Positions 45,665 to 54,481 of a stretch of DNA of 64,000 nucleotides are shown here, in pieces. The stretch comes from Streptomyces sp. TP-A0356 (GTDB lineage: Bacteria; Actinomycetota; Actinomycetes; Streptomycetales; Streptomycetaceae). The translations under genes and the position numbers were made by a program. The notes below the pieces were generated by a model. That model searched no databases. It saw nothing but the letters and a program-made list of their open reading frames with translations, and was not told where the DNA came from. Location of the stretch: the NCBI RefSeq assembly GCF_001417775.1, contig NZ_BBZJ01000030.1, forward strand, positions 39,642 to 103,641, written 5' to 3'. Position 1 is the first letter of the stretch. Each line of letters starts with the position of its first letter.

Positions 45665-46969
45665 TCATCGGCTGTCCGGCTCTCCTGCCGCCGCGGCGGG
45701 TACCACTGCCGACCTGCCGGCGTCGTGTGCCGCTCCCGCCGCCCGCTGCGCCGCCGTCTCGCGCTCCGCGGGAGCACTGCCGGGCAGCGTGCCCCTGCGC
45801 CGGCCAACGGCGGCGAGGGCCAGCAGCACCAGGCCGCTCACGGCGCCCAGCACGAGGAACGGCAGGCGGTCGGTCACCTCGTAGAGGGCGACGCCGATGA
45901 CGGGGCCGAGGACGTTGCCGATGTCCGAGACCAGGCCGAACAGGCCGAAGGCCTTGCCGTCGTGCGCAGTGGCGGCCCTCAGCTCGACAATCCCGCGCCG
46001 CGCGGCGAGGAAGAGCGTCGCATAACCGAACATGTAGACCATGAAGCTTCCGCCGACGGCGACGAAGTGGGCACTGGCAGCCATGGCGCACAGGCCGACG
46101 GCCGTGAGACCCAGCCCTACCGCCGCCAGGGTCCGCAGTGGCGGCGTGTACCGGCCGAGCAGCCACATGGCCAGGCCCGAGACGGCCAGTCCGGCGACGA
46201 AGACCGCCGAGATCGCCGTTCGTGCCGACGTGTGCGCTCCGGTACTGAGGTAGACCGGCAGGACCGGTTCGAGCGCCGAGTACACCAGGAAGGTGAACAT
46301 GTCGAGCCCGCCGAGCAGGAGGGCCCACACCCACCACCGGACCGGTGCGGGCCCCGCCGCCGCGGCAGCCGGGGCGGGCACGGACTCCGGCTCTTCCCCG
46401 GACCCCTCGGGTTCCGGCCCGGGAATGGCCCGTAGGAGTCCGAGAGCCGTCGCTGCGGTCACCGTGGCGCCCGCGACGAAGAGCGCCGTCAAGCCGGCAG
46501 GCACGGCCACTCCGGCGACCAGCGGCCCCAAGAGGAAACCGGCCACCGCGGCCGACCCGAAGTTCCCCATCATCCGGCTGGTGGGGATCCCGTGCCGCCG
46601 GCACAGCGCCGTCATGCCGGCGTAGAGAGCCGGGGACACCAGTCCCTCACCGATCCCCCAGCACACCCGGGCGGCCAGCAGGGTGAGACTGTCCCGGGCC
46701 AGGGCCGTGAGGGCGATGCCGACCGCGGCGGTGAGCATGGACAGCATGGCGACGCGGTCCGCCCGCCACTTGTCGACCCACCATCCGCCCACCGGCTGGG
46801 CGAGCGCCTTGGCGGCGGCGAACAGCGCGAAGGCCAGCGCGACGACGACCGGCCCGGCCCCGACCCGGTGCTCCAGGTCCGGCACGAACGGGATCATCAC
46901 CGTGTACGACGCGTTGACGCTGACGACGGCTGCCAGCAGCAGCGCGGCAGGGCGTCGGCCTGGACCCAT
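45665..46969 (-). CDS. MFS transporter
   Basis: A twelve-helix major facilitator of 434 residues. Helix 2-3 loop VGGWWVDKWRADRVAML corresponds to the MFS A motif, and LLAARVCWGIGEGLVSPALY to the drug-efflux helix pattern; two halves are joined by a Pro/Glu/Ala loop near residue 200. Its ATG lies one base after the stop of the FemAB-like gene, so both are co-transcribed, divergent from the amino-group-carrier operon. Export of the cluster product is the natural hypothesis; direction of transport cannot be read from sequence. Confidence 0.85.
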   Translation of the reverse strand: MGPGRRPAALLLAAVVSVNASYTVMIPFVPDLEHRVGAGPVVVALAFALFAAAKALAQPVGGWWVDKWRADRVAMLSMLTAAVGIALTALARDSLTLLAARVCWGIGEGLVSPALYAGMTALCRRHGIPTSRMMGNFGSAAVAGFLLGPLVAGVAVPAGLTALFVAGATVTAATALGLLRAIPGPEPEGSGEEPESVPAPAAAAAGPAPVRWWVWALLLGGLDMFTFLVYSALEPVLPVYLSTGAHTSARTAISAVFVAGLAVSGLAMWLLGRYTPPLRTLAAVGLGLTAVGLCAMAASAHFVAVGGSFMVYMFGYATLFLAARRGIVELRAATAHDGKAFGLFGLVSDIGNVLGPVIGVALYEVTDRLPFLVLGAVSGLVLLALAAVGRRRGTLPGSAPAERETAAQRAAGAAHDAGRSAVVPAAAAGEPDSR

Positions 46970-46970
46970 C

Positions 46971-48056
46971 TCATTCTCCCCTGATGTAGGCGGACAGCAC
47001 CTGGTGCATGTGGGCGAGCGCCGGTTCCAGGTCGGGGCGGCGCTCGGGGGCGTAGACCAGGGCCCACAGGTCGGTGCCGGTCAGGGCGTGCCGCTCCTTG
47101 AACCGGTAGTTGTCGCGGCCCCACTCGATGCGGCGCATGCCGTGCCCGTACGCCCACTCGGTGCTGCGGTACATGAGCGCCACGTAGGTGCTCAGGTCGT
47201 GGAGCGTGGCGTAGTCGACACCACCGCACATGAAGGTCACTTCGGGCCCGCGCCGGAACGCGAAGAAGGCCCCGACCAGCCGGTCGTCCACCTCCGCGGC
47301 GACCATCATGGCGCCGGGCACCCGGAGCATGCCGTGCAGCGCGTCCTCGTCGAACAGGGCCGGCCAGTCGTTCTTGTCGCTGGTGTCGACGGTCAGCGGG
47401 AACGCGGCCGGCACCAGACTGTGCGCCTGCGGCCCCTCGACCATCCGGATCCTCAGGCCGCGCTCGTCGGCCCGGCGCAGCCGCCTCTGCACATCCCGCC
47501 TGATCTTGTTGGTGACGCGGTACATGTGGTCGTCGAAGTCGCCGGACAGGTCGCAGCTGTAGGTGCGTTCGAGCAGTACGCGGCCGACCGGAGGCCCGGC
47601 CACCGCCAGCCAGTCGGCCACGCCCTCCTCGGTGAGGTTAGGCACGACGAGCAGCTCGGCCGGGCCGCTCTCGATCCATTCCATCGCGGTGGCGTACGCG
47701 CCCCGGACCAGGGCAGCGGGCACGTGCCCGCGCTTGCCGTACATGGAGTACGGGGAGCCGGCGAAGATCACCGGGTTGCCGAACCGGCCCACGAGGCCGA
47801 CCTGCCGCTCGTATCCGTCCCAGAACGGGGACTCGTGCACGGCGTAGAGCGGGAGAACCGACGCGCCGTCCGGGTGCGCCGGGTCGGTGCGGACGTAGGC
47901 ATGCCGAGCGCGCTTCTCGATGCCGATCCCCTCCCAGACGCGCAGCCAGTTCGCGGAGTCGTACAGGCAACTGGCGACCACCCGCTCCGGCACGTCGTTG
48001 GACAGCCGCCAGTCGGACGCGGTCACCAAGCACTGGCCGGTCTGTGTGGTATCCAC
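46971..48056 (-). CDS. FemAB/GNAT-like acyl or aminoacyl transferase
   Basis: A 361-residue cytosolic protein of the GNAT fold, FemAB-like (acetyltransferase-6 type). Features: ASCLYDSANWLRVWEGIGIE at the N-terminus, YRVTNKIRRDVQRRLRRADE (typical helix before the core), then VAAEVDDRLVGAFFAFRRGP and HDLSTYVALMYRSTEWAYGH, and the end WGRDNYRFKERHALTG. Proteins of this group transfer amino acids from tRNA or acyl groups to amines. The GTG at 48056 has GGAGG nine bases upstream; an earlier ATG at 48131 is less likely. It is divergent from the carrier-protein operon and coupled to an exporter, hinting at peptide-bond tailoring or self-protection by acylation. Confidence 0.7.
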   Translation of the reverse strand: MDTTQTGQCLVTASDWRLSNDVPERVVASCLYDSANWLRVWEGIGIEKRARHAYVRTDPAHPDGASVLPLYAVHESPFWDGYERQVGLVGRFGNPVIFAGSPYSMYGKRGHVPAALVRGAYATAMEWIESGPAELLVVPNLTEEGVADWLAVAGPPVGRVLLERTYSCDLSGDFDDHMYRVTNKIRRDVQRRLRRADERGLRIRMVEGPQAHSLVPAAFPLTVDTSDKNDWPALFDEDALHGMLRVPGAMMVAAEVDDRLVGAFFAFRRGPEVTFMCGGVDYATLHDLSTYVALMYRSTEWAYGHGMRRIEWGRDNYRFKERHALTGTDLWALVYAPERRPDLEPALAHMHQVLSAYIRGE

Positions 48057-48358
48057 CCCGCACACCTCCCGCTTGAGCCATCGGTCGAGACTGGGACACG
48101 GTAGGGACGGCGTCTCTCGCGGTGGTCTCACGCTGATCCCGCCTCACGCCGCCCCGATCCCCGTCATCCGGCGGCACTGCCGTGCCCGGGAGCGCTCGCC
48201 CGGGGAATCGGGTGGCCGGATATCGCCGTGAGAACGCGACAAGAGCGGCGAGCCCTAGCGTCCACCACAGGGCCGGGGCCCACGGCATCGTGGACGGCTC
48301 TCCCCGTATCCCGGCGATACGGAACAGACGCGTCCTGTTTGGCTCACAAGGGGGAGAC
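48057..48358. promoter_or_regulatory. Divergent intergenic region between the FemAB-like and AmCP operons
   Basis: 302 bp with no gene. It must hold both promoters, but no consensus -35/-10 pair or SARP-type direct repeats were clear by eye. Confidence 0.4.
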
Positions 48359-49714
48359 ATGAAGGCGCAGCTGGCGATGTTCGGCAGCAAGCCCGTGGTG
48401 CGTCAGGAACACCGGCGGCTGGAGTGGCCGGTGGTGACGCAGGCGGACAGGGACGCCGTCCTGCGGGTCCTTGACAGCCGCAAGTTCACGGTCGGTGCGA
48501 AGGACGAACAGGAGATCAGCGGGCTCGAGAGGGAATGGGCCGAGTTTTGCGACACTCGTTACGCGGTCGCCGTCAACAGCGGCACGGTGGCGCTGGAGCT
48601 GGCGCTGACCGCCCTGGGCCTCCAGCCCGGCGACGAGGTGATCGTCCCGGCGCTCAGCTACGTGGCGACCGCGATGGCGCCGCTGTACCAGTTGGCGATT
48701 CCTGTCTTCGTGGACATCGACCCGGTCACGTTCAACATCGACGTGAAGCAGATCGAGGCGAAGATCACCGACCGTACCCGGGCGATCGTCCCGGTCCACC
48801 TCGGTGGTCTGCCCGCCGACATGGACGAGATCCGGGGCCTGGCCCGCGAGTACGACCTGCTGGTGATCGAGGACGCCGTACAGGCGCAGGGCGGGACGTA
48901 CCGCGGTGAGACCGCGGGCTCCATGGGCGCTGCCGCGGTGTTCAGCCTCAACGTGGAGAAGAGCATCCCGACGTGCGGCGAGGGCGGACTGATCGTCACG
49001 GACGACGAGAACGTCGCCGAGCGCTGCCGGAGCCTGCGGATCCTCGGCGAGGACCTCAGCACGGAGGAACGGCTGTACGTGTCCGCCACCCGCGGCTCGA
49101 ACCTCAAGCTCAGCTCGGTGCTGGCCGCCTTCACCAGGGCCCAGCTCGCCAGGTTCTGGGACTACCAGGTGCGCCGCGACCAGAACATCCCCGTCTTCCT
49201 GTCGCGACTGGCGGCGCTGCCGGGCATCGTCGTCCCGCCCGCCCCGACCGACCGCACCCACATGTGGCACATGCTGCGCTTCCGCTTCGACCCGCGGGCG
49301 GCCGGCATGGACGGGGTCACGCCGGGCCGTTTCCGCCAGGCGCTGCGCCGGGCGCTGCTCGCGGAGGGCGTGCCGCTGACGCACTACCAGATCATTCCGC
49401 TGCCCGGTCAGCCGGTGTTCCAGGAGCAGAACGCCTATGGCAAGGGCTATCCGTGGTCGCTGCCGGGGGCCAATCCGCAGCGCTACGACCTGGCCGACTA
49501 CCCGGTGACCTGCCAGGTCATCGAGGACTCCCTCTGCCTGCGGCGCATGCACCTCAACCCCGACGCCGGTCCTGCTCTGGACGAGTACGCGACCGCCTTC
49601 GAACGGGTCTGGGAGAACCTCGACGTCATCGCCCGCTTCGCTCGGGCCCTCGACTACGAGCCGCCGTGGGCAGCCGTCAAGGGGTACCAGCAGAAGGCTG
49701 GTGTGCCGGCGTGA
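48359..49714 (+). CDS. DegT/DnrJ/EryC1/StrS-family PLP aminotransferase
   Basis: Fold-type I PLP enzyme of 451 residues that aminates a keto group. Landmarks: YAVAVNSGTVALELALTALG (PLP phosphate site), GDEVIVPALSYVATAMAPLY, LLVIEDAVQAQGGTYRGETA (Asp contacting the pyridine N) and AAVFSLNVEKSIPTCGEGGL with the Schiff-base Lys. GGGGGAG precedes the ATG. It is the first gene of eight tightly packed genes including an amino-group carrier protein. In that setting it would aminate the ketone made by the transketolase on the carrier-bound substrate. Function by context is likely; sugar aminotransferase is the formal alternative. Confidence 0.85.
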   Translation: MKAQLAMFGSKPVVRQEHRRLEWPVVTQADRDAVLRVLDSRKFTVGAKDEQEISGLEREWAEFCDTRYAVAVNSGTVALELALTALGLQPGDEVIVPALSYVATAMAPLYQLAIPVFVDIDPVTFNIDVKQIEAKITDRTRAIVPVHLGGLPADMDEIRGLAREYDLLVIEDAVQAQGGTYRGETAGSMGAAAVFSLNVEKSIPTCGEGGLIVTDDENVAERCRSLRILGEDLSTEERLYVSATRGSNLKLSSVLAAFTRAQLARFWDYQVRRDQNIPVFLSRLAALPGIVVPPAPTDRTHMWHMLRFRFDPRAAGMDGVTPGRFRQALRRALLAEGVPLTHYQIIPLPGQPVFQEQNAYGKGYPWSLPGANPQRYDLADYPVTCQVIEDSLCLRRMHLNPDAGPALDEYATAFERVWENLDVIARFARALDYEPPWAAVKGYQQKAGVPA

Positions 49715-50562
49715 GCGTCCAGATCGCCGAGCCGGTCACGGGCGAGGACGCGGCCTGGGACGACCTGCGGTGCCGGGCGACGGCGGTCCGCGAGCACGTG
49801 CTCAGGATCGGGGCCGGGGCGATCGGCACGCACGTGGGCGGGTCCCTGTCGGCGGCCGACATCCTCGTGGCCCTCTATTTCAGGGTCCTGCGGGTGCGGC
49901 CGCACGAGCCCGGCTGGGCCGGGCGTGACCAATTCGTCCTCAGCAAGGGGCACGCCAGCGCGGCACTGTACGCGACGCTCGCCGAGCGGGGGTTCCTGGC
50001 CCTCTCGGAGCTGGACACCTACGGGTGCGCCACCGGGCGGTTGATGGCGCACCCCACACCCGCGGTGCCGGGCGTGGAGTTCGCGACCGGATCGCTGGGC
50101 CACGGCCTGTCGCTGGCCACCGGACTGGCTCTGGCGGCTCGCCGCGCCGGACGCCCCAACCGGGTCTTCACCCTGATGGGCGACGGCGAGTTGCAGGAGG
50201 GGTCGGTCTGGGAGGCGGCCATGGCGGCCGCACACCTGGAACTGGACAACCTCACCGCCGTGGTGGACCGCAACCGTCTGCAGATCAGTGGTCCGACCGA
50301 GGACCGGATGCGGCTGGAGCCCCTCGCCGACAAGTGGAGGGCCTTCGGCTGGCAGGTGGCGGAGGTGAACGGCCACGACTTCGGCGAACTGGTGCCGGCA
50401 CTGCAGTCCGCGCCGGTTCCGGGGCGCCCGACCGTACTGATCGCCGACACGGTCAAGGGACGCGGTGTGCGCCATCTTGAGCACCGCAAGCAGAGCCACT
50501 TCGCCAAGCTCGGCGAGGCAGCCTACGAGCGGGCACTCGCCGCCCTGCGAGCCGCGACATGA
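49711..50562 (+). CDS. Transketolase, N-terminal (TPP-binding) subunit
   Basis: Thiamine diphosphate half of a split transketolase, 283 residues. TPP/Mg site GDGELQEGSVWEAAMAAAHL with the GDG...N motif (LDNLTAVVDRNRLQISG), plus FVLSKGHASAALYATLAERG and FATGSLGHGLSLATGLALAA. The GTG start overlaps the aminotransferase stop (GTGA). Together with the next gene it forms a two-subunit enzyme that moves a two-carbon ketol unit; in AmCP pathways it extends the carrier-bound glutamate semialdehyde by two carbons. Confidence 0.9.
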   Translation: MSVQIAEPVTGEDAAWDDLRCRATAVREHVLRIGAGAIGTHVGGSLSAADILVALYFRVLRVRPHEPGWAGRDQFVLSKGHASAALYATLAERGFLALSELDTYGCATGRLMAHPTPAVPGVEFATGSLGHGLSLATGLALAARRAGRPNRVFTLMGDGELQEGSVWEAAMAAAHLELDNLTAVVDRNRLQISGPTEDRMRLEPLADKWRAFGWQVAEVNGHDFGELVPALQSAPVPGRPTVLIADTVKGRGVRHLEHRKQSHFAKLGEAAYERALAALRAAT

Positions 50563-51596
50563 GTGGCCCGCAGAGCGCGCACGGTACGGCGCGGCGGGCC
50601 GTCGAGGACCGGCAGGACGGCTCCGACCGGGCCGCCTACCGCGCCACGCTGCTCGAACTGGCGCGAGCGGACCGCCGGATCTGGTGCCTTGATTCGGACA
50701 TGGGCGGGCTGGAGAAGCAGTTCGAGGCCGTGCTGCCACAGCAGTACGTGGACCTCGGTATCGCCGAGGCCAACCTGATGTCCGTCGCAGCCGCGCTCGC
50801 CAGCACCGGCATCCTGCCCTTCGTCAACACGATGGCCGCGTTCGCCTCGGCTCGAGCCCTGGAACAAGTCAAGATCGATATCGCCTACCACAGGCTGCCG
50901 GTGCGCATCGTCGCCACACATTCCGGCTTGTCCGCAGGCCACCTCGGCCCGACCCACCACGCCCAGCAGGACCTCGCGGTGATGCGGTCGCTGCCCAACA
51001 TGACGGTGATGACGCCCGCGGACGCCGCCGAGACGGTGCGGATGGTCAACGCGGCGGCGTACCTGCCCGGCCCGGTGTACATCCGTCTCGGCCGCGGCCC
51101 GACCGGCCCGGTCCACCACGGCGACGCCTGCTTCACCGTCGGCGAGGCGGTGGAGTTGCGCATCGGCGGTGACGTGACGATCATCGCGGCCGGCTCCTAC
51201 CCCGTCCTGTTCGCGCTGGAGGCGGCCGAGCAGCTCGCTGAGCAAGGCATCGAAGCCGCAGTGCTGAACATGCACACCATCAAGCCCCTTGATGTCGCGA
51301 CGGTGGTGAGGGCGGCCGGCGGCACCGCCGGCATCGTGACCGTCGAGGACCACGCGCTGCTCGGCGGGCTGGGCGGCGCGGTCGCCGAGGCCGTCGCGGA
51401 ACACGAGCCGACCCGGGTACTGCGGGTCGGCGTGCGCGACGCCTTCTCTTCCCAGCCGGGCAGCCACCGCGCCCAGCTCATCGCCGGCGGCGTCAGCCCG
51501 CACCACGTCGTCGCCGCCGCCAAGGCCGTCCTGAGCGGCCGTTCCTGCACAACAACCGTTCACAACAGTTACACCACAAAGGAGAGTGCGTCATGA
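50559..51596 (+). CDS. Transketolase, C-terminal (pyrimidine-binding) subunit
   Basis: Partner of the preceding gene, 345 residues. It carries the Pyr domain with the catalytic Glu in QQYVDLGIAEANLMSVAAAL, followed by RIVATHSGLSAGHLGPTHHA and the C-terminal domain (VTIIAAGSYPVLFALEAAEQ). The first 20 residues are a variable extension. ATG overlaps the previous stop (ATGA), and its own end overlaps the AmCP start (ATGA). A two-gene transketolase next to an amino-group carrier protein is the hallmark of DADH-type pathways. Confidence 0.9.
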   Translation: MSGPQSAHGTARRAVEDRQDGSDRAAYRATLLELARADRRIWCLDSDMGGLEKQFEAVLPQQYVDLGIAEANLMSVAAALASTGILPFVNTMAAFASARALEQVKIDIAYHRLPVRIVATHSGLSAGHLGPTHHAQQDLAVMRSLPNMTVMTPADAAETVRMVNAAAYLPGPVYIRLGRGPTGPVHHGDACFTVGEAVELRIGGDVTIIAAGSYPVLFALEAAEQLAEQGIEAAVLNMHTIKPLDVATVVRAAGGTAGIVTVEDHALLGGLGGAVAEAVAEHEPTRVLRVGVRDAFSSQPGSHRAQLIAGGVSPHHVVAAAKAVLSGRSCTTTVHNSYTTKESAS

Positions 51597-51772
51597 CCAC
51601 CGCCACGGCGAGCACCTGCCCGGAATGCGCCGAGATCGTACCGACGGCGCCGGACATGCACGTGACGTCGATCGTCGTGTGCCCGACGTGCAAGGTCGAG
51701 TTGGAGCTCATCTCCCTCGACCCGGCCGAGTTCGCGCTCGCCCCTGAGATCGAGGAAGACTTCGGGGAGTAA
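51593..51772 (+). CDS. Amino-group carrier protein (LysW-like AmCP)
   Basis: A 59-residue acidic carrier. Zinc-type pairs CPEC (residues 9-12) and CPTC (30-33) hold the fold, and the C-terminus PEIEEDFGE ends in Glu, the residue whose side-chain carboxylate is joined to the alpha-amino group of the substrate in LysW proteins. LysW usually ends EEDWGE; here Phe replaces Trp. GGAGAG precedes the ATG, which overlaps the transketolase stop. It keeps the growing amino acid tethered and its amino group masked. Too short for routine gene calling but certain from motif, overlap and neighbours. Confidence 0.93.
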   Translation: MTTATASTCPECAEIVPTAPDMHVTSIVVCPTCKVELELISLDPAEFALAPEIEEDFGE

Positions 51773-51775
51773 CGG

Positions 51776-52645
51776 GTGATCACGAGCGCGTCGCAGGACG
51801 GCCTCCTGGCCGTCCTGACCACCCGCGTCCGCCTGGAGGAGCGGCAGATCTTCGCCGCTCTCGAGCGGCGCGGCATCCCATACGCCTCTATCGACGACCG
51901 GACCCTGGTCAGTGACCTCCAATCGCCGCCGCCGGTGCGGTACCGGGGCGTGCTGAACCGGATCATGTCGCACACGCGGAGCCTCTACGCCGCGCACCTG
52001 TTGGAGTCGACAGGCCATCAGGTGCTCAACCCGAGCAGCGTCATCGAGGTCTGCGGCGACAAGATCCTCACGTCGCTGGCCCTGGTACGCGCCGGGTTGC
52101 CGACCCCGCGGACCGTCGTGGCGGTGACCCCCGAGGCGGCGTTGCAGGCCATCGAGGAGATCGGGTACCCGGCGGTGGTCAAGCCCGCCGTCGGGTCCTG
52201 GGGGCGGCTGCTGTCGAAGGTCAACGACCGGGACGCGGCCGAGACGCTCGTCGAGCACAAGCAGGCGATGCGTTCACCGGTGCACTCGGTGTTCTACGTC
52301 CAGGAACTCATCGACAAGCCGGACCGCGACATACGGGCCATCGTGCTCGGCGACCGGGTCGTCGCGGCCGTCTACCGCAGGTCGGAACACTGGATCACCA
52401 ACACCGCGCGCGGTGCCACCACGGAGCCTTGCGAGGTTACGCCGGACCTGGCCAAGCTCGCCCTGCGGGCCGCGGAGGCGGTCGGCGGCGGCATGCTCGC
52501 GGTGGACCTGATCGAACGCCCCGACGGCGAGGTGCTGGTCACCGAGGTCAACCACACCATGGAGTTCCACGGACTCGCCTCGGCCACCGGGCTGGACATC
52601 GCCGATCTCCTCGTCAGCCACGTCCTGGAGGTGGTGGCGCGGTGA
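51776..52645 (+). CDS. LysX-like ATP-grasp ligase
   Basis: Ligase joining the alpha-amino group of an amino acid (glutamate or a relative) to the carrier protein's C-terminal Glu with ATP. 289 residues of the RimK/LysX group: GYPAVVKPAVGSWGRLLSKV (ATP-binding Lys and loop), YVQELIDKPDRDIRAIVLGD, RSEHWITNTARGATTEPCEV and the terminal EVNHTMEFHG, which matches the LysX signature EVNHTMEF. GTG start 3 bases after the carrier stop, with GGGGAG inside the carrier end. It loads the AmCP at the first step. Confidence 0.92.
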   Translation: MITSASQDGLLAVLTTRVRLEERQIFAALERRGIPYASIDDRTLVSDLQSPPPVRYRGVLNRIMSHTRSLYAAHLLESTGHQVLNPSSVIEVCGDKILTSLALVRAGLPTPRTVVAVTPEAALQAIEEIGYPAVVKPAVGSWGRLLSKVNDRDAAETLVEHKQAMRSPVHSVFYVQELIDKPDRDIRAIVLGDRVVAAVYRRSEHWITNTARGATTEPCEVTPDLAKLALRAAEAVGGGMLAVDLIERPDGEVLVTEVNHTMEFHGLASATGLDIADLLVSHVLEVVAR

Positions 52646-53664
52646 AGGCCTCGGTGATCGGCGCCGGCGGATACATAGGCGGCGAACTGGTCAGGCTGCT
52701 GCTTCAGCATCCGCACGTGGAGCTCAGCCAGGCCACCTCGACACGCCACCGCGGACGCCCCCTCAGCGCCGCGCACCCGAACCTGCGCGGCCAGAGCGAC
52801 TTGTCCTTCGTGGCCGAGGAGGACCTGTCGGAGTCCGACGTCGTCTTCCTGGCGACGCCGCACGGGGCATCGACGAAGAGCATCGGCACCTGGTCCGCGC
52901 TCGCGCCGATGGTGGTGGACCTGAGCGCCGACTTCCGGCTCCACACCCCCGGCCGGCGGGAACGCTACTACTCCGGTGCCGCGCCGGAGGCGTCCTGGCT
53001 CTCCCGTTTCCAGCCGGGGATACCCGAACTGCACCGGGAGCAGCTGCGCGAGGCGAGTCACATCGCGGTGCCGGGCTGCATGGCCAACGCCGCGATCCTG
53101 GCCCTGCACCCGCTCGCCACGGCGGGGCTGGTTGCTGGCCCGGTCCTGGTCGACGCCCGTACCGGCTCCAGCGGCGGGGGCAGGACTCCCGACGAGGGCA
53201 GCCACCACCCCGAGCGCAGCGGCGCCCTGCGCATGGCCAAGCCGCATGGTCACAGGCACACCGCGGAGATCGAGCAGGCATGCGGAGTGCGGGTGCACAT
53301 GACGGTGACCGGCATCGAGGCCGTGCGCGGCATCCAGGTGGCCTGCCACATCACTCCGGCACGGACGGTCACCGAGCGCGAGCTGTGGGCGCTCTACCGT
53401 ACGGCCTACCAGGACGAGCCCTTCGTGCGGCTGGTCAGGGAGCGGTCGGCTCTGCGCCGGATGCCGGAGCCGAAGATCCTCAGCGGCACCAACTACTGCG
53501 ACATCGGTCTGTCGCTCAACGCGGAGGGAGACCACCTGATCGTCGTGTCGGCCATCGACAACCTGGTGAAAGGAGGTGCCGGCAATGCCGTCCAGTGCTT
53601 CAACATCGCCTCTGGCCACGACGAGACCGCGGGCCTGCGGTTCGCCGGGCTCCACCCGGCCTGA
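52642..53664 (+). CDS. LysY-like acyl-phosphate reductase (ArgC family)
   Basis: NADPH-dependent reductase converting the carrier-bound acyl phosphate to a semialdehyde. 340 residues: nucleotide loop SVIGAGGYIGGELVRLLLQH, catalytic Cys in IAVPGCMANAAILALHP, SSGGGRTPDEGSHHPERS (active-site region) and GTNYCDIGLSLNAEGDHLIV with VKGGAGNAVQCFN at the end. The GTG start overlaps the LysX stop (GTGA). The family is shared with arginine ArgC, but position beside AmCP and LysX decides for LysY type. Confidence 0.92.
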   Translation: MKASVIGAGGYIGGELVRLLLQHPHVELSQATSTRHRGRPLSAAHPNLRGQSDLSFVAEEDLSESDVVFLATPHGASTKSIGTWSALAPMVVDLSADFRLHTPGRRERYYSGAAPEASWLSRFQPGIPELHREQLREASHIAVPGCMANAAILALHPLATAGLVAGPVLVDARTGSSGGGRTPDEGSHHPERSGALRMAKPHGHRHTAEIEQACGVRVHMTVTGIEAVRGIQVACHITPARTVTERELWALYRTAYQDEPFVRLVRERSALRRMPEPKILSGTNYCDIGLSLNAEGDHLIVVSAIDNLVKGGAGNAVQCFNIASGHDETAGLRFAGLHPA

Positions 53665-53671
53665 GCGCTTC

Positions 53672-54481
53672 GTGATCAAGGTCGGTGGTTCGCTCGGCGC
53701 CGAGATGACCGGCGCATGCGCCGACATCGCCGAGCTCGCCGAGCAGGGCGGCGAGGTGGTCGTCGTGCACGGCGGTGGCACGGAAGCCGACCGGCTCGCC
53801 GCCGAACTCGACCGGCCCACCCGCACCATGACCGCACCCAACGGCCGGCACAGCCGCTACACCGACGCACCCGCGCTCGACGCGCTCGCCATGGCGATGC
53901 TCGGCCGTGTCAAACCGGCGCTGGTCACGGCGCTGACCGGGGCCGGACTCCGCGCTGTCGGCCTGTCCGGGATCGACGGTTCCCAGGTCACCGCCCGCCG
54001 AACGCCGCCGGCCAGGGCCGTGGTCGACGGCGTCGAGCAGGTGGTCCGGGACGACTTCTCCGGGCGGATCCATCAGGTCGATCCGGATCTCGTGCTGACC
54101 CTGCTGGGCGGTGGCTACGTTCCCGTGGTGTCGCCTCCCGCACTGGATCCGGCCCTCGGCATGCTCAACGTCGACGCCGACCGGTTCGCCGCCCGGCTCT
54201 CGCTCGCCCTGGCAGCCGACTGGCTGATCATCCTCTCCAACGTTCCCGGGCTGCTGCGCGACCCCGCGGATCCCACGAGCCTGGTGACCGAGGTGCCCTG
54301 CGAGGAGTTGTCCCGCTACCTGGACGGCGCGGGAGGGCGCATGAAGGTGAAACTGCAAAGCGCCGGTGAGGCCTTCGTGGCCGGGGTGCCTCACGTCGTC
54401 CTCGCCGACGGCCGGCTGGACTCCCCCGTGCTCGCCGCACGGGCAGGGGCCGGCACGACATTCGTGAGAGGAACCCGATGA
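53672..54481 (+). CDS. LysZ-like amino acid kinase (ArgB family)
   Basis: Phosphorylates the side-chain carboxylate of the carrier-bound substrate with ATP. 269 residues: FVIKVGGSLGAEM (start GTG at 53672, VIKVGG), VVVVHGGGTEADRLAAELDR, LVTALTGAGLRAVGLSGIDG and LGMLNVDADRFAARLSLALA with the C-terminal GGRMKVKLQSAGEAFVAGVP. All are typical of N-acetylglutamate kinase/LysZ. It starts 7 bases after LysY. Works before LysY in the pathway although the gene comes after. Confidence 0.92.
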   Translation: MIKVGGSLGAEMTGACADIAELAEQGGEVVVVHGGGTEADRLAAELDRPTRTMTAPNGRHSRYTDAPALDALAMAMLGRVKPALVTALTGAGLRAVGLSGIDGSQVTARRTPPARAVVDGVEQVVRDDFSGRIHQVDPDLVLTLLGGGYVPVVSPPALDPALGMLNVDADRFAARLSLALAADWLIILSNVPGLLRDPADPTSLVTEVPCEELSRYLDGAGGRMKVKLQSAGEAFVAGVPHVVLADGRLDSPVLAARAGAGTTFVRGTR

